Assembly: GCF_003762835.1 (NCBI RefSeq)
Contig: NZ_RJWA01000002.1
Location: 927,283 to 991,282 of the forward strand
DNA length: 64,000 bases
Direction: 5' to 3'
Origin: Micromonospora sp. HM5-17
GTDB taxonomy: Bacteria; Actinomycetota; Actinomycetes; Mycobacteriales; Micromonosporaceae
Under the pieces are notes generated by a model. It made no database searches and was not told the origin of the DNA. It worked only from the letters and a program-made list of their open reading frames with translations. Both the position numbers and the translations under genes were made by a program. Positions 46,016 through 56,902 of this stretch are shown piece by piece (the first letter of the stretch is position 1; every line of letters starts with the position of its first letter).

Positions 46016-46795
46016 CTAACCGTGGTTGAGCACCTGTTTCTCGCCGGCCGTCACCGGGAACGGCAGCACGTTGCCGGGCGGCGGCAACGGGCAGATGAAG
46101 GCGTCGGAGAACGCGCAGGGTGGCAGCACCGCCCGGTTGAAGTCGAAGGCCACCCGGCCGGCCGTGGCCGGTAGCGGCACGAACAGGAAGCGGGCCGCCC
46201 CGTACGTCTCTCGTCCGCTGGTCGCGTCGCGGAAGGTGATGTGCGCCGTGCCGGGGTCGCCGGTGTCCAGGCCGAGAAGCGTGGCCCGCTCCTCGCCGAC
46301 CCGGAAGGTGAACGTGCCGACCGCCCGGTAGTCCGCCTCGCGGTCCGAATTGGAGTGCCGGATCCGTTCGGTACGGGTCGCCGGCGCCGGCCGGAACTCG
46401 GCCTCGATCACCCAGGACGGGTCGGGCTGGTACGCGTCGATGCCGGCGAACCGGCGTACCGCGTCGGCGTCCGGGTCGAACGTGCGGACCGCCACGTCGC
46501 CGGCCCGGCGGATGATCCGGAGGTCCAGTCGGCCGACCGTCAGCCGCTGGTCGTCGCGGAGGACGGCGTCCCGGGTGAGCACGCCGTCCACCAGCAGTCC
46601 CTCGGCGTCGGCGACCCGGACGGCCGTGCCGTCGACCCACCACCTGCCCGGCACCCCGTCCAGCACCCTCGCGTCGCGCGGCGAGAGCCAGTGCGTCCCG
46701 GTCAGGGTGAGGTGGCCGCCGGGGGCGGCGACGGCGGCGATCCGCTCCGCCCGCCACCGGTGCCAGTCCTCGACGAACGTGTCAGGGTCGGTCAT
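46016..46795 (-). CDS. DUF1684-family protein
   Basis: 259 residues. The pattern WHRWRAERIAAVAAPGGHLTLTGTHWL at the start and GRETYGAARFLFVPLP then FDFNRAVLPPCAFSDAFICPLPPPGN near the end are the DUF1684 signature; the latter is highly conserved and holds two cysteines. No signal peptide. Molecular function unknown. ATG 46795 follows GGGAGGA. It lies 69 bases downstream of the ABC importer operon on the same strand, so it may be its last gene. Confidence 0.9.
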   Translation of the reverse strand: MTDPDTFVEDWHRWRAERIAAVAAPGGHLTLTGTHWLSPRDARVLDGVPGRWWVDGTAVRVADAEGLLVDGVLTRDAVLRDDQRLTVGRLDLRIIRRAGDVAVRTFDPDADAVRRFAGIDAYQPDPSWVIEAEFRPAPATRTERIRHSNSDREADYRAVGTFTFRVGEERATLLGLDTGDPGTAHITFRDATSGRETYGAARFLFVPLPATAGRVAFDFNRAVLPPCAFSDAFICPLPPPGNVLPFPVTAGEKQVLNHG

Positions 46796-46864
46796 CGCGT
46801 TCCTCCCGTTCCGTGGCCGGCGGTCGCCGCCGGCTCGGCGCCCGGTGCGGCGTCGGCATGCCGG

Positions 46865-48583
46865 TCACCGGACGAGCGTCGACGCCGGGACGTCCCTGCC
46901 CGGATCGACCCGGCCGTCGTCCGACAGCGGTTCCAGGTCTGAAGGCAGCCGGGGAACCGCGGACAGCAACATTCGGGTGTACGCGTCGGCCGGCTCGGTC
47001 AGCACCCGGTCGGTCGCGCCGGACTCCACCACCCGCCCGTCGCGCAGCACCATCACCTGCGCGCAGAGCTGACTGACGACCGCCAGGTCGTGCGAGACCA
47101 GCACCAGGGTGAGCCCGTACCGGTCCACGAGCTCCCGGAGCAGGTCGACGATCTGTTGCCGTACCGACACGTCCAGCGCGCCGACCGGTTCGTCGGCCAG
47201 CAGCAGCCGGGGGCGCGGTGCCAGGGCGCGGGCGATCGCGATCCGCTGTCGTTGTCCCCCGGAGAACTCGTGCGGGTAGCGCCGGCCATCGTCGGGGTGC
47301 AGCCCGACCGCCGTGAGTACCTCGGCCACCCGGCGCGCCCGCTCCTCCCGGTTCGGGGCGAGGCGCAGTGACCGCAGCGGCTCCGCGATGATCGAGGCGA
47401 CCGACATCCGGGGATCGAGCGAGGACCGCGGATCCTGGAAGACCACCTGCACCTGTCGGCGGAAGTCACGCGCGTCGACCCGGTCGAGCGGTTGCCCGGC
47501 GAACCGAACCTGGCCCGAGGTCGGCCGGTCCACCCCGAGCAGCAGCCGGAGCAGTGTGCTCTTGCCCGCGCCGGACTCCCCGACGATGCCGAGGCTGGTG
47601 CCCGCCCGGATGTTCACGTCGACGTCGTCGAGCGCCGGCGCCGGCCGTCCCGGGTAGCGGCGGGTCAGGTGTTGCCCGGTGAGGATCAGGTCGCCGGCGG
47701 CGGTCGGCTGTGCGGTCTGCTTCGGCTGGTCAGCGCTGCCCGGCTCCGCGGGCCGCTCCGGCGCCGCCGCGGCGGTCGGCTCCGGTCCGGCGGGCACCGC
47801 CTGGCCGGCCAGCCGGGTCACCGCCAGGGCACTGCGCACCAGGCGCCGGGCGTACCCGGACCGGGGACGGCGCAAGACGTCGTCCACGCTCCCCGACTCG
47901 ACCACCCGGCCGTGCCGCATCACGACCAGGTCCCGGGCCAACCCGGCGACCACCGGCAGGTCGTGGCTGATGAACAGCAGGGCCACCCCGGTCTGGGCCA
48001 CGAGTTCCCCGAGGAGCTCCAGGACCTGCGCCTGGACCGTGACGTCCAGGGCGGTGGTCGGCTCGTCGGCGATGAGCACCCGGGGTCGGCAGGCCAGGGC
48101 CATGGCGATCGCGACCCGCTGCCGCTGACCGCCGGAGAGCTGGTGCGGCAGTGCCCGGGCGAGCCGGGCCGGGTCGGGCAGGTGCACCCGGGCGAGCCAC
48201 CGGACCGCCTCGGCCTCGGCGTCGGCCCGGTTGAGCCCGTGATGCATCCGGAGGGGTCCGGTGAGCTGGCGGCCGACCGGCATCAGCGGGTCGAGGGCGG
48301 TCAGCGGCTCCTGGAAGACCACGCCCAGGGTTCGACCGCGGACCCGTCGCCACTCCCGGTCGGGTCGACCCAGCAGGTCCCGGCCGTCGACCACGACCCG
48401 GCCGCTGGCCCGCATCCCGTCCGGCAACAGCCCGAGCAGCGCCAGCGCGGTCAGCGACTTGCCCGAGCCCGACTCGCCGATCAGACCCACCCGGTCACCC
48501 GCGTCGAGCCGGAGATTGACCCCGCTGACCAGCGTTCCGTCGGGAGCGCTGACCGAGAGGTCCTCCGCGGCCAGGATGGTCAT
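46865..48583 (-). CDS. Fused dipeptide/oligopeptide ABC importer ATPase (DppD-DppF type)
   Basis: 572 residues with two complete ATPase halves. First half: Walker A GESGSGKS (36-43), signature [15 protein letters not shown], Walker [13 protein letters not shown] Pro/Ala linker is followed by the second half with [24 protein letters not shown] and [12 protein letters not shown]. Both halves are of the peptide/nickel importer class. ATG 48583 follows GGAGGAG. It overlaps the permease gene (ATGA). One polypeptide supplies both motor subunits for the two permeases. Confidence 0.94.
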   Translation of the reverse strand: MTILAAEDLSVSAPDGTLVSGVNLRLDAGDRVGLIGESGSGKSLTALALLGLLPDGMRASGRVVVDGRDLLGRPDREWRRVRGRTLGVVFQEPLTALDPLMPVGRQLTGPLRMHHGLNRADAEAEAVRWLARVHLPDPARLARALPHQLSGGQRQRVAIAMALACRPRVLIADEPTTALDVTVQAQVLELLGELVAQTGVALLFISHDLPVVAGLARDLVVMRHGRVVESGSVDDVLRRPRSGYARRLVRSALAVTRLAGQAVPAGPEPTAAAAPERPAEPGSADQPKQTAQPTAAGDLILTGQHLTRRYPGRPAPALDDVDVNIRAGTSLGIVGESGAGKSTLLRLLLGVDRPTSGQVRFAGQPLDRVDARDFRRQVQVVFQDPRSSLDPRMSVASIIAEPLRSLRLAPNREERARRVAEVLTAVGLHPDDGRRYPHEFSGGQRQRIAIARALAPRPRLLLADEPVGALDVSVRQQIVDLLRELVDRYGLTLVLVSHDLAVVSQLCAQVMVLRDGRVVESGATDRVLTEPADAYTRMLLSAVPRLPSDLEPLSDDGRVDPGRDVPASTLVR

Positions 48584-49539
48584 CGAATCTCCTCCCCGTG
48601 CCCGGCGGCGCGACCCGGTCGGCCGGGGCGGCGGCGGTCCCGGCCACGGCCGGGGCGGGTGGCCGTGCCGCGCCTCGGTCGGCGCAGCTCCGGATCGAGG
48701 ACCTCCCGCAGACCGTCGCCGAGCAGGTTGACCCCGATCACCGTGGCGGAGACCGCCAGACCGGGCAGAATCGCGTTCCACGGCGCCACGGCCACCGTCG
48801 ACTGCGCCTCCTGGAGCATCCGCCCCCAGGACGGTGTGGGCGGGGGAGTGCCCAGCCCGAGGTAGGACAGCGACGCCTCGGCGATCACCGCGATCCCGAA
48901 CGCGAGGGTGACCTGTACGAGCAGGGTGTGCCAGATGTTGGGCAGGACGTGCCGGACGAGGATCGCCAGTGGACCGGTGCCGCAGGTGCGGGCCGCCAGC
49001 ACGTAGTCCTGGGTGAGGATCCGGCTGGCCGAGATGCGGGTCAGCCGGGCGACCTCGGCCGACACACCGACGCCGATCGCCACGATCGCCACCAGGCTCG
49101 ACGCCCCGTACCCGGTGACGAGCAGCATCGCCAGCAGCAGGGTGGGAAAAGCGATCACGACGTCGATCAGGCCGATCACCGCGCTGTCGATCCGCCGGCC
49201 CCCGCCCGCGGCGAGGAGGCCGAGCGGGACGCCCACCGCGACGGCGACCGCGACCGCGGCCAGCCCGATCCAGACCGCGGTACGGGCGCCCAGCATGAGC
49301 AGGCTGAACTGGTCCCGGCCGAGCCGGTCGGTGCCGGCCCAGTGCTGCGCGGACGGGGCGGCGAGCCGGCTGCCCGGCTGCGGCGGGTCCATCCCGTACG
49401 GGGTCCAGAAGAGCGAGACCACGGCCAGGCCGAGGACGAGGCCGAGCAGCACCAGTCCGACCACCAACGACGGTGACCCGCCCCGACTCCGTGATACGAC
49501 CGGCACGGCCCGGTCCGTGCCCCCGGCCCGGGCGGTCAC
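48580..49539 (-). CDS. ABC importer permease, DppC type
   Basis: 319 residues. TM1 is near the N-terminus (SLVVGLVLLGLVLGLAVVSLFW), then the DppC motif AQHWAGTDRLGRDQFSLLMLGAR and five further helices, with the EAA loop near YVLAARTCGTGPLAILVRHVLPN. GTG 49539 overlaps the dppB stop (GTGA). The much longer open frame upstream is out of context. Confidence 0.93.
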   Translation of the reverse strand: MTARAGGTDRAVPVVSRSRGGSPSLVVGLVLLGLVLGLAVVSLFWTPYGMDPPQPGSRLAAPSAQHWAGTDRLGRDQFSLLMLGARTAVWIGLAAVAVAVAVGVPLGLLAAGGGRRIDSAVIGLIDVVIAFPTLLLAMLLVTGYGASSLVAIVAIGVGVSAEVARLTRISASRILTQDYVLAARTCGTGPLAILVRHVLPNIWHTLLVQVTLAFGIAVIAEASLSYLGLGTPPPTPSWGRMLQEAQSTVAVAPWNAILPGLAVSATVIGVNLLGDGLREVLDPELRRPRRGTATRPGRGRDRRRPGRPGRAAGHGEEIR

Positions 49540-50528
49540 GCCCGACCTCGCAGCCGCGGGTCGATGAGCCGCTGGACGACGTCGACGACGAGCCCCACCA
49601 GCAGCACGGTGGCGGTCATGAGGAAGACCGTTCCCTGCACGACGGGCAGGTCCCGGGCCTGCACGCTGGAGAGCAGCAGGGTGCCCAGCCCGGGCAGCGC
49701 GAAGACGCTCTCGATCACCACCGTGCCGAGTAGTGAGCTGGCCAGCAGGACGCCGAGCACGTTCACCACCGGGGCGGCGCCGTTGCGCAGCCCGTGCCGC
49801 CACAGGGCCCGGGGCAGGCTGTACCCGAGCGAACGGGCGGTGCGCAGGTAGTCCTGGTGCAGCACGTCCAGCGTGGCCGAGCGGACGTACCGAATCAGCA
49901 GGGACGCCTGCGCGACGGTGAGGGTGAGCACCGGCAGTACCAACGACTCGACGGCACCTCCCGGATCTCGCCACCCGACCCTGGGGAACCCGCCCGGTGG
50001 CAGTAGCCGCCACCGCACCGCGACCAGCCAGACCAGGAGGATGCCCAGCCAGAAGACCGGCAGCGCGATGCCGAGCTGGGCGAGGCCGGAGAGCACCACC
50101 CCGAGGAGACCGCGCCGGCGGACCGCCGCCAGTACGCCGACGGGTACGGCCACCAGGGCCGAGGCGACGAACGCGCTGAGCGCGAGCGGCAGGGTCACCG
50201 GCAGGCGCTCGGTGATCTGGTCGAGCACCGGGGTACGGGTGAACAGGCCCTCGCCGAGGTCGCCGGTGAGCAGCCCGCCGAACCAGTCGACGTACTGGGC
50301 GAGCAGGGGACGGTCGGTGCCGAGCTGCCGCCGGACCGCGTCGTACTGCTCGGGTGACGAGCCGATCCCGAGCAGGGTCACCGCGGGGTCGCCGGGCAGG
50401 ACCCGGAGCAGGAGGAACACCGCCGACGCCGCCACCACCAGCGAGCCGAGCAGCCAGCCGATCCGGCGGAGCAGCCAGCCGAGCCCGGCGCGGCTCCGGT
50501 CAGCGCCGCTTGCTGATCGGCGCCACAT
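49536..50528 (-). CDS. ABC importer permease, DppB type
   Basis: 330 residues. TM1 (GWLLGSLVVAASAVFLLLRVLPGDPA) with the family's R-x-x-P-G-D-P element, then LGTDRPLLAQYVDWFGGLLTGDLG, and an EAA loop at DYLRTARSLGYSLPRALWRHGLRN. Six helices in all. It overlaps the substrate-binding protein gene by 29 bases and the DppC gene by four. Confidence 0.94.
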   Translation of the reverse strand: MWRRSASGADRSRAGLGWLLRRIGWLLGSLVVAASAVFLLLRVLPGDPAVTLLGIGSSPEQYDAVRRQLGTDRPLLAQYVDWFGGLLTGDLGEGLFTRTPVLDQITERLPVTLPLALSAFVASALVAVPVGVLAAVRRRGLLGVVLSGLAQLGIALPVFWLGILLVWLVAVRWRLLPPGGFPRVGWRDPGGAVESLVLPVLTLTVAQASLLIRYVRSATLDVLHQDYLRTARSLGYSLPRALWRHGLRNGAAPVVNVLGVLLASSLLGTVVIESVFALPGLGTLLLSSVQARDLPVVQGTVFLMTATVLLVGLVVDVVQRLIDPRLRGRA

Positions 50529-52035
50529 AGAAGCTGTCCGTGGTGTTGTTCTTCTGGTAGCCGGTCACCGCCGACGAGGCGATCTTGATTGCCGGGTTGA
50601 GGTAGAGCCAGTCACTGGCGGCGTCCTCGGAGATCTGTCGGGCCACCTTCCGCAGCAGCTCGGTCTGCTCCTGCGGCGTCGCCGCGGTCTCCGAGGCGGC
50701 CACCCACTGCTGCACCTGCGGGTTGTCGTACTGCCAGTAGAAGTCCGGGTCGCCGTACCAGATGAGGTCGCGCTGGTTGACGTGGGTCATGATCGTGGCC
50801 TGGTAGTTGTGCCGCTGGTAGACCTTGTCGGTCCAGGTCGCGTCGTCGACCGGGTTGAGCGAGATGGTGATCCCGACCTGGGCGAGTTGGTTCTTCAGAC
50901 CCTGGGCGATGATGGTGCTGGAGTCGGAGGGCACGTAGTCGACGGTGAAGGTGAGCCCGTCCGCGTACCCGGCCTTGGCCAGCAGCTCCCTCGCGCTCGC
51001 CGGATCGTGGTCGTCGATGCCGGTCAGGTCCTCGTACCACGGGTCGGTCGGCGGCACCATCGAGCCGAGAATCTGCCCGCGCCCGGCCCACACGGCGTTC
51101 AGCAGGGCCCTGCGGTCGGTGGCCCGGCGGATCGCCCTCCGGACGTCGACGTTGTTGAACGGCGCGATCGCGTTGTTGACGACGAACAGCTCCTTGGTTG
51201 TCGAGGTGCCCTCGACGATGGTGAACTCCGGCCGGTTCTCGAACTGGGTGAGGACGTCCGGTGACGTGACCTGGGTGACCAGGTCGAGCTGCCCGGCGAG
51301 CAGCGCGTTGTGCTCGGCGGTGGCGTCGGTGAAGAACCGGTAGACGACCTCCCTGTTCCTCGCCGGCTCACCCCAGTACCGGTCGTTGCGGGTGAGGGTG
51401 ATCGAGTCGCCCTTCTTCCACTCGCTGAGGACGTACGGGCCGGTGCCGATGACCGTGGTGTCCGGGTTGCCGACCCCCGGCTTGGTCACGGCCGCGCCCG
51501 TCGTGGTGAGGTAGAACAGGAACGACTGGGAGCGCGCGGAGAGCACCACCCGGACCGTCGCGTCGTCCGGCGCGGTGATCTCCTTCATGATCGAGAGGTT
51601 CTTCTTCCGCGCGCTGGTCGACTCGTCGGAGATCACCCGCTTCAGGGTGGTCACCACGTCGGCGGCCCGGAGCGGGGTGCCGTCCGAGTAGGTGACCCCG
51701 GGGCGGAGACGGAACGTGTACTCCGTGCCGTCGGGGGAGATGTCCCAGGAGGCGGCGAGCAGCGGCTCGACCGTACCGTCGTCGGTCAGGACCGTCAGAC
51801 CCTCGACGACGTTGCGGAGCAGGACCTGGGCGTGTCCGGTGTTGCCGCCCTTGACGGTGTTCAGGGTCGTCGGCTCGGTGAGCGATCCGATCGTGATGGT
51901 CGCGTCGGGATCCGGCGTTCCGGATCCGGAGGCGTTGTCGGTGGCGCCGCCGCAGGCCGAGAGGAGCAGGGCGGCGGTCGTCGCCACCGCGGTGGCGAGG
52001 AGCCCGAGCGGGCGTCGGCGGTAGGCGGGGGGCAT
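50500..52035 (-). CDS. ABC importer substrate-binding lipoprotein (SBP family 5)
   Basis: 511 residues. A lipoprotein signal ends at LLSACGG (lipidated Cys28). The mature part is a type C solute-binding protein: TIGSLTEPTTLN, VVEGLTVLTDDGTVEPLLAASWDISPDGTEYTFRLRPGV and YVPSDSS...GLKNQLAQVGI are family 5 wording. The ligand could be peptides or another small molecule; the Cys-Cys leader peptide upstream hints at a sulfur source. ATG 52035 has TGGAG just upstream. First structural gene of the importer operon. Confidence 0.94.
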   Translation of the reverse strand: MPPAYRRRPLGLLATAVATTAALLLSACGGATDNASGSGTPDPDATITIGSLTEPTTLNTVKGGNTGHAQVLLRNVVEGLTVLTDDGTVEPLLAASWDISPDGTEYTFRLRPGVTYSDGTPLRAADVVTTLKRVISDESTSARKKNLSIMKEITAPDDATVRVVLSARSQSFLFYLTTTGAAVTKPGVGNPDTTVIGTGPYVLSEWKKGDSITLTRNDRYWGEPARNREVVYRFFTDATAEHNALLAGQLDLVTQVTSPDVLTQFENRPEFTIVEGTSTTKELFVVNNAIAPFNNVDVRRAIRRATDRRALLNAVWAGRGQILGSMVPPTDPWYEDLTGIDDHDPASARELLAKAGYADGLTFTVDYVPSDSSTIIAQGLKNQLAQVGITISLNPVDDATWTDKVYQRHNYQATIMTHVNQRDLIWYGDPDFYWQYDNPQVQQWVAASETAATPQEQTELLRKVARQISEDAASDWLYLNPAIKIASSAVTGYQKNNTTDSFYVAPISKRR

Positions 52036-52053
52036 GTGTTGCTCCAGGAAGGA

Positions 52054-52074
52054 CGGTGCCGTCCGACGGCACCG
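52054..52074 (-). promoter_or_regulatory. Hairpin just before the importer ribosome binding site
   Basis: CGGTGCCGT (52054-52062), CCG, ACGGCACCG (52066-52074): a perfect 9-bp stem with a 3-base loop between the leader peptide and the substrate-binding protein start. It ends about 18 bases before ATG 52035, close enough to act as an attenuator terminator or to mask translation. Confidence 0.55.
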
Positions 52075-52185
52075 GATGTCGTACGTGCTACGGACACCCG
52101 CGCTCGGTGGGCCGGGTGCGGTGTTCGCCGGGCGGAGCGAGGGTGGGAGAACGGTGGTGAGAAGGCCGAGACGGCGTCGGGGTCG

Positions 52186-52263
52186 TCAGCGACAACAGTG
52201 GCGGCGCCCCGGCACCATGCCGGAGGCGGGCCCGATGTGCCAGGTCAGGGCCGTGGTGTTCAT
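52186..52263 (-). CDS. 25-codon leader peptide ending in His-Cys-Cys-Arg
   Basis: ATG at 52263, stop TGA at 52188-52186. The peptide starts MNTTALTWHIGP and ends GRRHCCR, with consecutive cysteine codons just before the stop. Short ORFs with clustered cysteine codons ahead of sulfur-related operons are known in actinobacteria, and leaderless poly-Cys ones act as cysteine-responsive attenuators in mycobacteria. A TAGCCT lies six bases before the ATG, so this one also looks leaderless. It is on the same strand as the importer operon, 150 bases ahead of it. The role is inferred, not shown. Confidence 0.65.
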   Translation of the reverse strand: MNTTALTWHIGPASGMVPGRRHCCR

Positions 52264-52269
52264 GCCGTG

Positions 52270-52275
52270 AGGCTA
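52270..52275 (-). promoter_or_regulatory. -10 element (TAGCCT) of the leader peptide/importer operon
   Basis: On the minus strand TAGCCT, then CACGGC, then the leader peptide ATG. The predicted start of transcription coincides with the ATG. The -35 is poor; an A/T-rich GATAGTAGGAAATACC stretch lies in that region and may bind a regulator. Confidence 0.45.
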
Positions 52276-52666
52276 CCGGTTCCGCGGTATTTCCTACTAT
52301 CCCGATCGGAGTGGCCTTGACCACGTCGGCCTGCGCTGATGCCGGGTGGGTCACGCGCCACCGCCTCCGCACCGAGCCGGCGATCACGCTGCCGGCGATC
52401 GCGCGCCATCGCGGCGTGGCGTCACCACCGCCCGCCGGAGTGCGGTGCGGACGCGCCGAGGCGGCCACCAGGGCGAGGATGTGACGCCGGTTGCCCACCG
52501 GCCGCACGGGACGGCTCCACAGCCGGACGTCCCGGCTCCGCCCCCCGGGCGTTCCGGCCCGGGCGGGAGCCGGGTGGGTCGGCGGCGGCCCCGGGACGCC
52601 CTGACAGAATGACGGTGCAGACCGCCGGTCCCCGGACCGCCCGCGACACGTGAGGAGACACTTGCC
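52276..52666. other. Divergent upstream region between importer leader and aspS
   Basis: No gene seen. It holds GC-rich sequence with a twice-repeated GCCGGCGATC (about 52377 and 52391). A possible aspS -10 (CAGAAT, 52605-52610) and the aspS ribosome binding site GAGGAGA follow. Confidence 0.4.
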
Positions 52667-54475
<1,809 letters not shown>

Positions 54476-54610
54476 CAGATCGGCGAGGGTCGGGTCCGGC
54501 ACGGCGGCGCCGTCGGCTCGGGGTTGAGCGGGCGGGGTCGGCGGGCCGGACCGACCGGTGCGGCGGGGGTGGCCGGCAATGCGGTTGTGTCGGCCACTCA
54601 TACTCGGAAC

Positions 54611-56071
54611 ATGGCGCCGAATCCTGACCTGATCATCAACATAGACCCGGGTGAGGCGGGGTCCGAGACCATCCGGACCGTCGTCCTGCCCTGGTCCGGG
54701 CAGAGCATCCCGGTACGGATCCCGCCCGGCATGACCGACGGGGCGATACTCCAGCTGCCCGGCCTTGGCCCGGCGACGGCGCCCGGCGGGCCACCTCGTG
54801 ACGCGTACGTGCAGGTCCGGATCGTCCCCGGGGCGGCCGGCCCGGTCCCGCCGGCGGCGCCCTCCGGTCCGGGTGCCCCGACCTCGGCGTCGCCGTTCGG
54901 CGCGACCCCGCCCACCGCGCCCCTCGGCGCCGTACCACCGACCTCGACCCCGCCGACCACCTCCTTCGGTGCGGTACCGCCGGCCTCCGCGCCGCCGACG
55001 GCGCAGTACGGTGCGGTGCCGCCGACGTCCGGCCCGCCGACCGCGCCCTTCGGCCCGTACCCGCCCGCCGCGCCGCCGCCCGCGCGGGGATCGGGGAAGG
55101 GCAAGATCCTCGCCATCGTCGGCGGTGCGGTCGCCGTCGTGCTGCTGGTCGTCCTCGCGGTGCCGGTGGTGTTCTGGGTCAGCCGGGACTCCGGCGGTGC
55201 CCCGTCGAACCAGGCCGGCACCGCGCCGGCGGGCGCCGACCCGTCGCCGAGCGCCACCCCGATCAGCCCGCAGGAGTACCAGACCCTGCTGACCGCGGTC
55301 GACAAGTCGGTGGACGACGCGTTCGCGAAGCTCCGCGAGGCGAAGAACCCCAAGGCGGTCGGGACGGCGGTTGACGGCATCGAGGCCGCCGTCGAGGAGC
55401 AGATCGCGGCATTGAGCAAGATCACCCCGCCGCCGAACGTCGCCACCGCGCACGCCGACCTGCTCAGCGGGCTGGAGGCGCTGGTCGACTCGCTGGCCGA
55501 GACCGGCTCGGCGGCCGGGGCCGGTGAGGTCTGCGTCGGCTCGTCGGCGCTCGCCCGGCTCAGCCGGGAGTCCTCGGCGGAGGAGGTACGCGCCGCCCAG
55601 CAGGCGCTGGCGACCGCAGACCCGGCGCAGCCGTACCAGGTTGGGAGCCTCGTCCCGGAGAAGACCTCGGACAGCAACCGGCGGCTCAGCAACGGCAAGT
55701 TCCTCAAGCGCACCAAGAGCGGCCTCGGACAGCTCAAGATCGAGAATGGTGGCAGCAGCGACTCGGTCATCAACCTCGTACGGAGTGGCTCCAAGAGCCC
55801 GATGGTGAGCGTGTACGTCCGGGCCAAGGGCAAGTTCACGGTCACCGGCGTCCGGGACGGCACGTACCGGATCTACATGACCGGCGGCAAGGACTGGGAC
55901 GGCAAGGCCAAGGCGTTCAGCCGCGACTGCAGCTTCCAGCGGTTCGAGGACACCTTCAAGTTCACCACCACCTCGACGCAGTACACGATCTGGACCATCA
56001 CGCTGACCCCGACGGTCGGCGGTAACGCGCGGACCAGCGACGTCGATCCGAGCTCCTTCCCGGGGAGCTGA
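54611..56071 (+). CDS. Single-pass membrane protein with a DnaJ-C-like N-terminal domain
   Basis: 486 residues, not recognised as a named family. Residues 1-75 (DLIINIDPGEAGSETIRTVVLPW...IPVRIPPGMTDGAILQLPGLG...DAYVQVRIVP) resemble the C-terminal beta domain of DnaJ proteins. A Pro-rich linker with five FGAVPP/YGAVPP-like repeats (about 95-155) leads to one membrane helix (about 165-190). An extracellular part with a helical region (about 215-340) follows, and then a beta-rich end resembling a secreted carbohydrate-type or immunoglobulin fold (KFTVTGVRDGTYRIYMTGGKDW). Start at ATG 54611 has no obvious binding site. Confidence 0.75.
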   Translation: MAPNPDLIINIDPGEAGSETIRTVVLPWSGQSIPVRIPPGMTDGAILQLPGLGPATAPGGPPRDAYVQVRIVPGAAGPVPPAAPSGPGAPTSASPFGATPPTAPLGAVPPTSTPPTTSFGAVPPASAPPTAQYGAVPPTSGPPTAPFGPYPPAAPPPARGSGKGKILAIVGGAVAVVLLVVLAVPVVFWVSRDSGGAPSNQAGTAPAGADPSPSATPISPQEYQTLLTAVDKSVDDAFAKLREAKNPKAVGTAVDGIEAAVEEQIAALSKITPPPNVATAHADLLSGLEALVDSLAETGSAAGAGEVCVGSSALARLSRESSAEEVRAAQQALATADPAQPYQVGSLVPEKTSDSNRRLSNGKFLKRTKSGLGQLKIENGGSSDSVINLVRSGSKSPMVSVYVRAKGKFTVTGVRDGTYRIYMTGGKDWDGKAKAFSRDCSFQRFEDTFKFTTTSTQYTIWTITLTPTVGGNARTSDVDPSSFPGS

Positions 56072-56155
56072 TTCCCTCCGGGGCCGATCACGAGCCCGCC
56101 CCGGCCGCCTCCCGCGGCCCGGGCGGGCTCCGTCGTCTCCGGCACCGGAGGCCTA

Positions 56156-56224
56156 TGCACACGTTCTCTGCACAACTAGTGTGCAAAGACATTGTGCAAA
56201 TGTTCTGTGCACAGCTATTGTGCA
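56156..56224. repeat. Five tandem 13-bp repeats forming overlapping TGCACA-N5-TGTGCA palindromes
   Basis: The unit TGCA(C/A)A followed by seven bases usually ending TG starts at 56156, 56169, 56182, 56195 and 56208, with a sixth TGCA at 56221. Each adjacent pair makes a TGCACA-N5-TGTGCA dyad; 56169-56185 and 56208-56224 are perfect and the other three have one mismatch each. The array ends three bases before the ArsR-like gene start. It is almost certainly an operator for a dimeric regulator that can bind cooperatively side by side. Confidence 0.85.
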
Positions 56225-56227
56225 TTC

Positions 56228-56902
56228 ATGACCGCCTCCCCATCCGACGGGCAACCCTCCATCGTCCGGCTCGACGCCGACCAGATCCGCGTCCTGGCAC
56301 ACCCGCTGCGAGCCCGGCTGCTCGCGGCGCTGCGGTCGGACGGGCCGGCCACCGCCACCCGGCTCGCCGAGGTGCTCGGCACCAACACCGGCGCGACCAG
56401 CTACCACCTGCGACAGCTCGCCCAGGCGGGCCTGGTGGTGGAGGAGGCGGAGCGCGGCACCGGCCGGCAGCGCTGGTGGCGGGCCGCCCACCAGCTCAGT
56501 AACTGGCACGCCACCGACTTCGACGACCAGCCCGACGCCGCCGCGGCGGCCGACTGGCTCTACCGGAACGCCCTGCGGGTCCACGCCGAGCAGGCCGAGC
56601 GGTGGATCGAGACCCAACGCGACTACCCGGCGGAGTGGCGGGAGGCGGCCGAACTCTCCGACTGCCTGCTCCGGCTCACCCCGCACCAGCTCCGGCAGCT
56701 CATCGACGAACTACACGCCGTCCTCGACCGCTACCGGCACGCCCTCGTACCGGTCGACACCCCGCCGGGAGGCCAGGAGCCCGCCGCACCGGACGGCACC
56801 GAACGGGTGTTGCTCTACCTGCACGCCTTCCCGGTCCGCGGCCCGATTCCGCTCGCCGCACCCCGGCCCGCCGCTCCTGCCGCCGACGAGGAGACGCGAT
56901 GA
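56228..56902 (+). CDS. ArsR-like winged-helix transcriptional regulator
   Basis: 224 residues. HTH_20-type domain: DADQIRVLAHPLRARLLAALRSDGPATATRLAEVLGTNTGATSYHLRQLAQAGLVVEEAERGTGRQRWWRAA. The C-terminal helical domain contains WLYRNALRVHAEQAERWIE and LTPHQLRQLIDELHAVLDRYR, as in actinobacterial regulators paired with MFS pumps. No metal-binding cysteines are seen, so a small-molecule ligand is likelier than a metal. ATG 56228 directly follows the repeat array and may be leaderless. It overlaps the MFS gene (ATGA). Confidence 0.9.
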   Translation: MTASPSDGQPSIVRLDADQIRVLAHPLRARLLAALRSDGPATATRLAEVLGTNTGATSYHLRQLAQAGLVVEEAERGTGRQRWWRAAHQLSNWHATDFDDQPDAAAAADWLYRNALRVHAEQAERWIETQRDYPAEWREAAELSDCLLRLTPHQLRQLIDELHAVLDRYRHALVPVDTPPGGQEPAAPDGTERVLLYLHAFPVRGPIPLAAPRPAAPAADEETR

